Shown here: in pieces, positions 34,748 through 40,982 of the stretch | How the letters are laid out: each line of letters starts with the position of its first letter | Numbering within the stretch: position 1 is the first letter of the stretch | Assembly (NCBI GenBank): GCA_031285965.1 | Contig: JAITVD010000028.1 | Coordinates: 1-40,982 of the forward strand | DNA: 40,982 nt | Direction of reading: 5' to 3' | Source: Azoarcus sp. | GTDB taxonomy: Bacteria; Pseudomonadota; Gammaproteobacteria; Burkholderiales; Rhodocyclaceae | Notes under the pieces: generated by a model | Told to the model about the DNA's origin: nothing | Seen by the model: the letters and a program-made list of their open reading frames with translations, nothing else | The model's database searches: none | Translations under genes and position numbers: made by a program

Positions 34748-37349
34748 GCCCCGCGTCCGCTGGCGCGGCAGACAGCCAAGCCGCAATTCGCCCTGCCAGA
34801 GCTTCGGCGGCGCACAAAAACGCGCCGTTGCCGGAGGCAACCGCCGCAAAGTCGCCCGCCCGCGCAATGCGCTCCAGTTCCGCCGCCTGCGAGCCGACTT
34901 CTTCCGCGCAAATACCGTAGCTTGCGCCCTTGATGCCGTGGACGACCACCACATACTCCGCCAGATTCTCGACCGACACGTTCCGCGCCTTCTCCAGCAG
35001 CGCCGGGACGTTCCGCGCATAGGAAGCGAGCACCCCGCGCACCGTTTCCATGTCACCGCCAAAGCGATTAAGGCATCCCGCAAGATCGACCCCTTCGATG
35101 CCCGCGCGCGCCTCTTCCGCCGCCATGCCTCCGCCCGCCTGAATAGCCGCTCCGACATGCCCCGTTTCCTGGCTCTTGTCGCGTATCCAGTGCCGAATCA
35201 CGGAATCCAGCAGCATGATGTCGATTGGCTTGGCAATAAACGCCTGAAAGCCGCTGCGCAGGAACATTTCCTCGTTGCCGATGATTGCGTTGGCCGTCAT
35301 GGCGATGACCGGGATGTTCCGGGCGTAGTCGGTGCCAATTTCCTCGCGGATGATGCGCACCGCTTCGATGCCGTCCATCTCCGGCATCATGTGGTCCATG
35401 AAAATCGCGTCATAGGCCACGCGCTCTTCCCGAATCAGTTCCACCGCCTCCGCGCCGCTGGCCACGCAATCCACCTTGATTCCGTAGGGCTTGAGCATCC
35501 CGCGCGCCACATCGAGGTTGGTCGGCACGTCATCGACGACCAGCACCCGCGCATAGGGAAGCTGCACACGCACGAGCCGCGCCTTCGACTCCAAACGGCT
35601 CCTAGCGTAGCCCCGGCTCTTTAGGTTCTGCACGACCTCCTCGCCAATCACCGCGTCAGAGACGTATTTCTGCCGGAACCGCGCCGTAAACGTGCTCCCT
35701 TTGCCGTGCTCGCTGCGAATCCCGATGCTGCCGTCCATCATCTCCACCATCCGCCGCGCCAGCACCAGCCCAAGGCCCGTTCCTTCTATCTTGCGGTTCG
35801 AGCGCGTGTCCACTTGGCTGTATGCCGCGAACAGCTTGCCGATGTCCTCGGGCTTAATGCCAATGCCCGTGTCGGACACTTCGCACGTCACCCAAACGTC
35901 ATCGCCGTCGCGCTCGCAGGAGAGCCGCCATTCCACAACGCCCTGTTTCGTATATTTGAAGGCGTTGGACAGCAGGTTGTTGCACACCTGCTTGACGCGC
36001 AAGTCATCGCCAAGCAGCCGGGCCGGCAGGGACGGCTCAATCGAGAGCCTGAACTCAATGGGTTTTTCGGTAATCCGCATGATGTTGAGCGCCACCGTGT
36101 CGTTGATGAGGCTCGGCAGGTCATATTCATCGGGGACAAGATCGAACTTCCCGGACTCGATCTTCGAGATGTCCAAGATGTCGTTGACGATGCCCAGCAG
36201 CGTCATGCCCGCCCCATACACCTTTTCCAGCTTGCCCCGCGCATCGCCCTGAATATCGTCGTCGCCCAGCACCAGTTCCGAGAGGCCGATGATCGCGTTC
36301 ATCGGCGTGCGCATCTCGTGGCTCACGTTCGCAAGGAAGCGGCTCTTCGCCTCGTTCGCCGCGCCCACCGCCGCATTGAGTTCGACCAGTTCCCTGTTCT
36401 GCTCCTCAAGCCTCTCGAAAGGCTGCGCCACCTTTTTGGAGATGAGAAGAACGAGGCAAATGCCCAAAGCGGCAAAAACCAGCCCGGAAAAAACGAGGTT
36501 CATCTGCGCCTGAAACACCGGGCTTTCGTTCAGCGGCGCCGCGACCCCCAACGTCCAGTTGGCCGCCGAATCCGTAACCTTTTTCCAGACGCAGAGCCGC
36601 TTGACCCCAGCCAGCGTATACGTTCCGACCCCTTCCTTTCCTTTGGACATTCCTTCAAAAAAATCGCTTATTTCTTTGTATTCGGATTTATCGCGTCCCA
36701 TTTCAACGAAACTCGTCCGCTCAAAAACAAGGGACGGCTGCATGCTTGCGATGAGGGTTCCCCTGCCATCTATCACGAAGATGTTTCCCGTTTTCCAAAG
36801 TCGGATGTCGGAGACGAAGTCGCTGAAGAACGTCCCGGAGATCGTTACCGCCAGTACCCTGTCCTGACCAGCCGGAACGTAGACATACATCACCTGCTTC
36901 TTTCCTTTTTCGTTCCAGCGCGTCGTGGACACGGCTGAAAGCCCGTCGAACGCCTTGGGCAGATATTCGCTCGTTTTCAGCAGAGAGACCGGCGCGGGAT
37001 AGTCCCCATGCGAAGCGATGATGCCCTCGCGGCTGAACACTGTCATGGAAATGAAGTTGGCGCTCAGGACGGGCGTGTCTTTCAAAAACTGCTTGAGCTG
37101 CTGGTCTGGAACCTCAACCATCCTAGCCGCAGCGGCTCTCGCTTCCGCTTTCAGCAGCGCCAAGTGGGTTGAGACAAGCCTGTCCGCCACATCGGTAATG
37201 ACCGCCGCGTCGCCCTCAACCGTATCGAGCAGCTTCTCCTGCATCGCCAGAACGCCTAAGCCCACATGCACCGCCGTCACCACGATGACGATGCCCGTCA
37301 GTACCAAGGCCACTTTTGTACGGATCGTTTTTTTTGAGCCGACTGGCAT
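34743..37349 (-). CDS. Hybrid sensor histidine kinase (Cache-HisKA-HATPase-REC-HPt)
   Basis: 868 residues. TM helix 12-34, periplasmic Cache-like sensor about 36-283 (YVYVPAGQDRVLAVTISGTF; GNIFVIDGRGTLIAS), TM helix 284-304, HisKA with phosphoacceptor His344 (NVSHEMRTPMNAIIGLSEL). HATPase has N-box NNLLSNAFKYT, DTGIG 493-497 and GTGLGL 523-528. The receiver has Asp606/607, phosphoacceptor Asp652 (MDHMMPEMDG) and Lys707. The C-terminal HPt domain has His804 (VHGIKGASYG). All phosphorelay residues are intact. The ligand is unknown; Cache domains usually bind small metabolites. No partner response regulator is nearby. The receiver end (EEMFLRSGFQAFIAKPIDI) reminds me of kinases abundant in anaerobic gut lineages, so transfer is possible. 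GGGAG before the ATG; 170 nt upstream hold only a lone TTGACA at 37424-37429. Confidence 0.92.
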   Translation of the reverse strand: MPVGSKKTIRTKVALVLTGIVIVVTAVHVGLGVLAMQEKLLDTVEGDAAVITDVADRLVSTHLALLKAEARAAAARMVEVPDQQLKQFLKDTPVLSANFISMTVFSREGIIASHGDYPAPVSLLKTSEYLPKAFDGLSAVSTTRWNEKGKKQVMYVYVPAGQDRVLAVTISGTFFSDFVSDIRLWKTGNIFVIDGRGTLIASMQPSLVFERTSFVEMGRDKSEYKEISDFFEGMSKGKEGVGTYTLAGVKRLCVWKKVTDSAANWTLGVAAPLNESPVFQAQMNLVFSGLVFAALGICLVLLISKKVAQPFERLEEQNRELVELNAAVGAANEAKSRFLANVSHEMRTPMNAIIGLSELVLGDDDIQGDARGKLEKVYGAGMTLLGIVNDILDISKIESGKFDLVPDEYDLPSLINDTVALNIMRITEKPIEFRLSIEPSLPARLLGDDLRVKQVCNNLLSNAFKYTKQGVVEWRLSCERDGDDVWVTCEVSDTGIGIKPEDIGKLFAAYSQVDTRSNRKIEGTGLGLVLARRMVEMMDGSIGIRSEHGKGSTFTARFRQKYVSDAVIGEEVVQNLKSRGYARSRLESKARLVRVQLPYARVLVVDDVPTNLDVARGMLKPYGIKVDCVASGAEAVELIREERVAYDAIFMDHMMPEMDGIEAVRIIREEIGTDYARNIPVIAMTANAIIGNEEMFLRSGFQAFIAKPIDIMLLDSVIRHWIRDKSQETGHVGAAIQAGGGMAAEEARAGIEGVDLAGCLNRFGGDMETVRGVLASYARNVPALLEKARNVSVENLAEYVVVVHGIKGASYGICAEEVGSQAAELERIARAGDFAAVASGNGAFLCAAEALAGRIAAWLSAAPADAGL

Positions 37350-37519
37350 CTCTCTCTCCCTTCGGATGCGCCATCAGGTTGCAGGAAGCAAACAAAGCGT
37401 CCGGCATTCTATGCTTTCTGTCCTGTCAAGTGACTGTTGCATATTTCTCCGGGCGCTTGCCGTGATAACAGCACGGAACAGCGCAAAAGCAAGGCTGGCC
37501 GCCCTGCCCGACGCGAGGC

Positions 37520-37963
37520 TCAGCGCCCTGCCGGAGGAGAGGCGGATGTGAAGGCGAGTTGGCCGCCGCGCTGCCCGAAACTGCCCGCTGCCGCGCCGGG
37601 CGGCTGTCCGCCGGGATTGTCCCAGTCCTGCACCCGGCATTCTTCAGTGCTGACCAAATACCACTGTGCCCCCTGATTCATCGCCCACAGCAAATGACCC
37701 GCTTCATACACGGCAATAGGCGTCATCGCCACCCGGTCGGGATGTATCTTCACCCGCCGCTGGCACTCTGGCAGGCGGGAAGCAACAATGTATTGCTCGA
37801 TCTTGTCATCCCAAAAAACGGGCTGCTCGCGGACGAGCACCAGCGCGTGATCCTTGTTTTCGATGCTCATCGCGGTCGCGCCGTTCTCGCAAGCCGCAAA
37901 AAGCGGCAGCGCGGCCAGCAGCGCACAAGCACGAAGCAGTGCGGTTCCACATGGAAATGTCAT
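37520..37963 (-). CDS. Small conserved-looking lipoprotein after pyrC
   Basis: 147 residues from the ATG at 37963, which overlaps the pyrC stop as ATGA and has GGAG seven bases upstream. Signal peptide 1-24 with LFAAC, lipid Cys25. The mature part has a compact core [19 protein letters not shown], then Cys67 and Cys109, which could form a disulfide. A Gly/Pro/Ala-rich tail of about 30 residues follows and looks disordered. I recall similar short lipoproteins in betaproteobacteria but no function. The link to pyrimidine synthesis through pyrC is probably only positional. Confidence 0.8.
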   Translation of the reverse strand: MTFPCGTALLRACALLAALPLFAACENGATAMSIENKDHALVLVREQPVFWDDKIEQYIVASRLPECQRRVKIHPDRVAMTPIAVYEAGHLLWAMNQGAQWYLVSTEECRVQDWDNPGGQPPGAAAGSFGQRGGQLAFTSASPPAGR

Positions 37964-39093
37964 GACGATTCTCCGCCGGGCGCGGCGTTTTCCAAACTCC
38001 ACGCAACTGTTTCTCCCGCGCGCAGCGGAACCAGCTTGCCGCCTTCATAGCCGTAATGCGGCGGCACTTCCGCAGGCTGCCGACGAAGCGTGACTTTGTC
38101 CTGATTGGGCGGCAAGCCATAGAACGCCGGCCCGTTCAGGCTGGCGAACGCTTCAAGGCGATCCAGCGCGCCCTCGGCTTCAAACGCTTCGGCATACAGC
38201 GCCAGCGCCAGCGGCGCGGTATAGCAGCCCGCGCAGCCGCATGAGGACTCTTTCGTGTGAGCCGCATGCGGCGCGGAATCGGTTCCAAGGAAGAAACGGG
38301 GCGAGCCGGAACACACCGCCTTGAGGAGCGCGCGCCGATGGGTTTCGCGCTTAAGCACGGGCAAGCAGTAATGATGGGGTCTCAGCCCCCCGGCAAAGAG
38401 CGCGTTGCGGTTATACAGCAAATGGTGCGCGGTCACGGTCGCGGCCACATTGCCCCCGGCGGCTCGCACGAACTGGGCAGCCTCGGACGTGGTGATGTGC
38501 TCGAACACAATCTTGAGGCCAGGGAAATGCCGTACCAGCGGGGAGAGCGTTTTCTCGATGAACACCCGCTCGCGGTCGAAAATATCCACGTCCGGCGCGG
38601 TGCACTCCCCATGCACGCACAGCACCAGCCCGCGTTTTTCCATGCGCTCCAGCACCGGATGGATGAGGTCGATTGCGGTCACGCCCGCGTCGGAATGGGT
38701 TGTCGCGCCCGCCGGGTACAGCTTGGCCGCCATGACGATGCCGCTTGCCTTTGCGCAGTCGATTTCCTCCGGCGGCGTATTGTCGGTGAGATACAAACTC
38801 ATCAAAGGCTCGAAATCCATGCCCTCCGGGACGCTTTCGAGAATACGCTCCCGATAGGCAAGCGCCTGTACCGTCGTCGTCACCGGCGGACGCAGATTCG
38901 GCATGATGAGCGCACGCCCAAAGCAAGCGGCGGAGTGCGGCACGACCACGTCCAAAGCGTCGCCATCGCGCACATGCAGATGCCAGTCGTCCGGGCGGGT
39001 CAAAGTCAGGAAAGAAATTTCCTTCGCGTGGAAAGGCATCAGATCATGCGCCGCCGCATGTAATGTTCCTTGCATCAACATTTCGTTTGCCAT
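37960..39093 (-). CDS. pyrC: Dihydroorotase
   Basis: 377 residues. Zinc enzyme cyclising carbamoyl aspartate to dihydroorotate in pyrimidine synthesis. Metal and catalytic residues align with E. coli PyrC at a constant +22 offset: His38 and His40 ([11 protein letters not shown]), carbamylated Lys124 ([11 protein letters not shown]), His161, His199 and Asp272 ([12 protein letters not shown]). The extra N-terminal 22 residues could mean the true start is Met19 at 39039, but the first ATG has GGAA seven bases upstream and Met19 has no such site. Cys-rich SSCGCAGCY near 284-292 is common in this family. 27 nt after rsmI, likely same operon. Confidence 0.95.
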   Translation of the reverse strand: MANEMLMQGTLHAAAHDLMPFHAKEISFLTLTRPDDWHLHVRDGDALDVVVPHSAACFGRALIMPNLRPPVTTTVQALAYRERILESVPEGMDFEPLMSLYLTDNTPPEEIDCAKASGIVMAAKLYPAGATTHSDAGVTAIDLIHPVLERMEKRGLVLCVHGECTAPDVDIFDRERVFIEKTLSPLVRHFPGLKIVFEHITTSEAAQFVRAAGGNVAATVTAHHLLYNRNALFAGGLRPHHYCLPVLKRETHRRALLKAVCSGSPRFFLGTDSAPHAAHTKESSCGCAGCYTAPLALALYAEAFEAEGALDRLEAFASLNGPAFYGLPPNQDKVTLRRQPAEVPPHYGYEGGKLVPLRAGETVAWSLENAAPGGESS

Positions 39094-39120
39094 GCTCAGG
39101 TTCCGGGTAAAAAAATTATC

Positions 39121-39984
39121 TCATCTGCGTTGTTTAAGAGCCTGTGCATAAAGTCCTTTACGCGGCATCCCCGTAATTTTAGCCGCCAGCCGCACCGCCG
39201 ACCGAAGCTGCAAATTATCCAGCAGCAGGCCGAGGACGCGCAGAGCCTCGGCCTCGGCTCCGTCAGGCGCATCCGCGCCACGGACGACGAGAACGAACTC
39301 GCCGCGCTTGCGATTATCATTGCCGGCGAACCACGCTCCCGCCTCAGACAATGGCATCGCGGCAATCTCCTCGTGCAGCTTGGTCAATTCGCGGGCGATG
39401 AGGATTTCTCGCCCGCAGCCGAATGCCGCAACCATGTCGGCCACGCATTCCGCGACGCGGTGCGGCGCTTCATAAAACACCATCGCGTCGCGCTCGCCCG
39501 CCAGCGCCATGAGCGCCGAGTGCCGGGCAAGCGCCTTCGCGGGCAAGAAACCAATGAAACGAAAACCGCCTTCAACAATGCCCGCGACCGACAGCGCCGC
39601 CACCGCCGCGCAAGCGCCGGGAATCGGCGACACCGCGTAGCCCGCTTCCCGCACCCGCGCCACCAGCCGTGCGCCGGGGTCGGAAATCGCGGGCGTGCCC
39701 GCGTCCGTTATCAGCGCGACATGCTGCCCATTGCCCAGCATTTCGATGATTTTTCCGGCAGCTTCCTGCTCGTTATGCTGGTGCAATGAAAGTAAGCGTT
39801 TCGCACGAATGCCGTAAGCATCTAGCAATCTCTGGCTGTGCCGGGTATCCTCGGCGGCAATGGCATCCACCGCCGCCAGCGTATCACGCGCCCTAGGCGA
39901 CAAATCCCGCAAGTTCCCGAGCGGGGTTGCCACCACAAATAACAATGGCGTTTCAGGCAAGGACAGAGCAATGGGCTGGTTCAT
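39121..39984 (-). CDS. rsmI: 16S rRNA (cytidine1402-2'-O)-methyltransferase
   Basis: 287 residues from the ATG at 39984. Adds the 2'-O-methyl group to C1402 of 16S rRNA, the same nucleotide that RsmH in this window methylates on N4. Motifs: VATPLGNLRDLSPRA (18-32), AEDTRHS (44-50), ITDAGTPAISDPG (92-104), GFLPAK, EAPHR and ARELTKLHEE, all of the tetrapyrrole methylase fold. The frame is open further upstream but that part overlaps yraN antisense and has no family match. No clear ribosome-binding site. Its first 14 bases overlap the start of yraN on the other strand. Confidence 0.95.
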   Translation of the reverse strand: MNQPIALSLPETPLLFVVATPLGNLRDLSPRARDTLAAVDAIAAEDTRHSQRLLDAYGIRAKRLLSLHQHNEQEAAGKIIEMLGNGQHVALITDAGTPAISDPGARLVARVREAGYAVSPIPGACAAVAALSVAGIVEGGFRFIGFLPAKALARHSALMALAGERDAMVFYEAPHRVAECVADMVAAFGCGREILIARELTKLHEEIAAMPLSEAGAWFAGNDNRKRGEFVLVVRGADAPDGAEAEALRVLGLLLDNLQLRSAVRLAAKITGMPRKGLYAQALKQRR

Positions 39985-40414
39985 GGGGCGAAAACCGGAA
40001 AAGACGCAGCAAAATAGGATTGTGAAAGCCCCCGCCCCTTTGGCGCAAGTGCGCGGGCGAAAAGCCGAAGAACGCGCCGCCGCGTGGCTGGCCACTCACG
40101 GCCTCAAAATCCTCGCCCGCAACGTCTCCTGCCGAGGCGGGGAACTCGACTTAATCTGCCTAGAAAGCGGCACGCTGGTATTCGTCGAAGTGCGCCTGCG
40201 CACAAATTCCCGTTTTGGCGGCGCGATAGAGAGCATCACCCCCGCCAAACGGCGGCGCATCATCTTCGCCGCGAAATGCTGGCTCATCGGGGACGGACAA
40301 GCGTATCAAAACCACCCTTGCCGCTTCGATGTCGTCCTGTTCGGAAACACCGCCGAACCTCAATGGATACGCAGCGCGTTCGATGAGGAGGCGTTTCCGG
40401 CTGATGCGCTATAG
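39971..40414 (+). CDS. yraN: UPF0102 family nuclease-like protein YraN
   Basis: 147 residues from the ATG at 39971, chosen because AAGGA (39959-39963) lies seven bases upstream; a second ATG at 39983 has none. PD-(D/E)XK-like core: RGRKAEERAAAWLATHGL, then NVSCRGGELDLICLESGTLVFVEVRLRTN with Glu, Asp and Glu-x-Arg at the expected nuclease-site places, then SITPAKRRRI. Activity is unproven in the family; the rsmI-yraN pair is a common divergent arrangement. The N-terminal 25 residues are basic and extra relative to E. coli YraN (131 residues). It is the last GC-rich gene before the AT-rich edge. Confidence 0.9.
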   Translation: MGWFMGRKPEKTQQNRIVKAPAPLAQVRGRKAEERAAAWLATHGLKILARNVSCRGGELDLICLESGTLVFVEVRLRTNSRFGGAIESITPAKRRRIIFAAKCWLIGDGQAYQNHPCRFDVVLFGNTAEPQWIRSAFDEEAFPADAL

Positions 40415-40450
40415 AAATAGCTATTTTATTTTTTGATGGAAATACTATAG

Positions 40451-40596
40451 GTCGGGCAATAGGGCAACGCGGAGCGTTGCCCCCTGCCCAAACTGTGGGT
40501 GGAGTAAAACCGCATAAAGGGCGCTAGCCCGACTGCGGTTTTGCGGAACCCTGGAGCCGCCGAACGGCGGCGGAACGCATACAGTCCTGTTATGCG
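40451..40596. repeat. Tandem hairpin block, REP/BIME-like
   Basis: Four hairpins in 146 bases. (1) GGGCAACGC/GCGTTGCCC, 40462-40470 with 40474-40482, loop GGA, with outer GGGCA/TGCCC. (2) AAAACCGCA/TGCGGTTTT, 40506-40514 with 40534-40542, enclosing GGGC-GCTA-GCCC. (3) GCCGCC-GAAC-GGCGGC, 40556-40571. (4) CGCATACAG with CTGTTATGCG, 40576-40596, one bulge. GTCGGGC (40451-40457) also complements GCCCGAC (40527-40533). The GTCGGGC...GCCCGAC pattern resembles repetitive extragenic palindromes of proteobacteria. A structured RNA is the alternative. It separates yraN from the low-GC gene; the flanking bases 40415-40450 and 40597-40619 are AT-rich and empty. Confidence 0.55.
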
Positions 40597-40619
40597 ACGT
40601 AGGGTCGTACTCCATTATT

Positions 40620-40982
40620 TTATCCACAATAATTATGTATTATCTCCTTTTTAATTTCATTTGATATTATTCCTGTTGTATCTTTTTTGATAAAACTATT
40701 TATATTCGATAATTCATTTACAAAATATAATACTTTTTCTGTATCCTCTTGTATTTTTGAAAATATTTCCTTTACATTTTTTGAATCATAGCGATTGGCT
40801 GTATCTAATTTTATAACTTCATTTTCATTAATTAATTTATTATTTTTATCATATTCTCTGTCAATACATTTTATATATTTTTCAGATATTCTTTTTATAA
40901 TATGTTCTTTTCTGCCTTCACTGTATCCATAATATTGAGATTCCCATTTATATTCGCTTCCTATTTCTTTTCCTAATTCATC
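40620..40982 (-). CDS. AT-rich gene of unknown function, C-terminal 120 residues
   Basis: Reading the minus strand from the window edge, the frame GAT GAA TTA GGA... stays open for 120 codons to TAA at 40622-40620; the start lies beyond the window. The protein is rich in Lys, Glu, Ile, Asn and Tyr (for example KWESQYYGYSEGRKEHIIKR and NELSNINSFIKKDTTG), hydrophilic, probably helical, with one Cys two residues before the end. Codon use is extreme (ATA, AAA, AGA, TTA) and the region is about 22% G+C, unlike every other gene here. I recognise no family. This is most likely horizontally acquired DNA, such as a defence or mobile island, but that is inference. Confidence 0.7.
   Translation of the reverse strand, partial: DELGKEIGSEYKWESQYYGYSEGRKEHIIKRISEKYIKCIDREYDKNNKLINENEVIKLDTANRYDSKNVKEIFSKIQEDTEKVLYFVNELSNINSFIKKDTTGIISNEIKKEIIHNYCG

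Noticed and set aside
34232-34933. Several open frames of 60-180 codons over the rnpB region
   Set aside because: The sequence is RNase P RNA with a pairing P1 helix and conserved core, so the frames are accidental.
37424-37429. Consensus TTGACA (minus strand) before the hybrid kinase
   Set aside because: The nearest -10-like TAGAAT is only 12 nt away, too short for a sigma-70 promoter; no better partner found.
40451-40610. Integron attC site
   Set aside because: The hairpins lack the RYYYAAC and GTTRRRY core sites at their ends.
40445-40627. 60-codon minus-strand frame over the hairpin block
   Set aside because: It translates the palindromic repeat; I suspect such small proteins are annotated from repeats in other genomes but are not real genes.
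1-40982. CRISPR arrays, tRNA genes, insertion sequences or intact prophage genes
   Set aside because: No spaced direct repeats, cloverleaf sequences or transposase/integrase frames were seen in the window.

Overview
The window is about 41 kb of mostly GC-rich, gene-dense DNA with chromosomal housekeeping genes. It most likely comes from a betaproteobacterium, perhaps Rhodocyclales or Nitrosomonadales. Evidence for this is the complete mraZ-to-lpxC division and cell-wall (dcw) cluster, the surE-pcm-nlpD-rpoS block, a Methylobacillus-type epsB/epsL-D-E-F-G exopolysaccharide module, a meso-diaminopimelate-type MurE (DNPR motif) and a class A RNase P RNA. The class is inferred from gene order and protein families; the lineage below class is a guess.

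Layout. 1-645: C-terminal part of an HDOD-domain protein, closed by a long hairpin. 1004-4831 (+): xseB-ispA-dxs-folE2, tightly packed (isoprenoid precursors, the prenyl chain, and a zinc-flexible GTP cyclohydrolase). 4848-8151 (-): surE-pcm-nlpD-rpoS, with 4-nt ATGA overlaps at surE/pcm and pcm/nlpD, running convergent to folE2. 8181-14013 (-): epsL, epsD, epsE, epsF and epsG, which encode outer-membrane, periplasmic and inner-membrane export and chain-length functions. These lie directly upstream of, and collinear with, surE-rpoS. 14403-15806 (+): divergent epsB, the initiating sugar-phosphate transferase. No exosortase gene is adjacent.

15861-34041 (-): a small two-helix membrane protein, then lpxC, ftsZ, ftsA, ftsQ, ddlB, murC, murG, ftsW, murD, mraY, murF, murE, ftsI, ftsL, rsmH and mraZ (listed 3' to 5' along the transcript). 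Most junctions overlap by 1, 4 or 8 nt, so the cluster reads as one translationally coupled unit. In front of mraZ lie a putative promoter and a triple TGGG/TGGT direct repeat with exact 10-nt period, the expected MraZ operator. Upstream on the same strand are rnpB (34356-34732) and a large hybrid sensor kinase whose TAA stop lies inside a TATAAT box for rnpB.

37520-39984 (-): rsmI, pyrC and a small lipoprotein. yraN (+) starts divergently and overlaps the start of rsmI. After yraN the character of the DNA changes. There is a block of tandem hairpins resembling a REP/BIME element (40451-40596), then DNA of about 22% G+C (65 G or C in the 300 bases 40681-40980). That DNA carries the 3' end of an AT-rich gene on the minus strand (40620-40982) entering from beyond the window. 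This edge is the clearest sign of foreign DNA and the best place to look for something new. The rest is well-understood core biology with local oddities: an rpoS region 2.4 substitution, an Arg in the EpsG Walker A loop, and overlapping starts.
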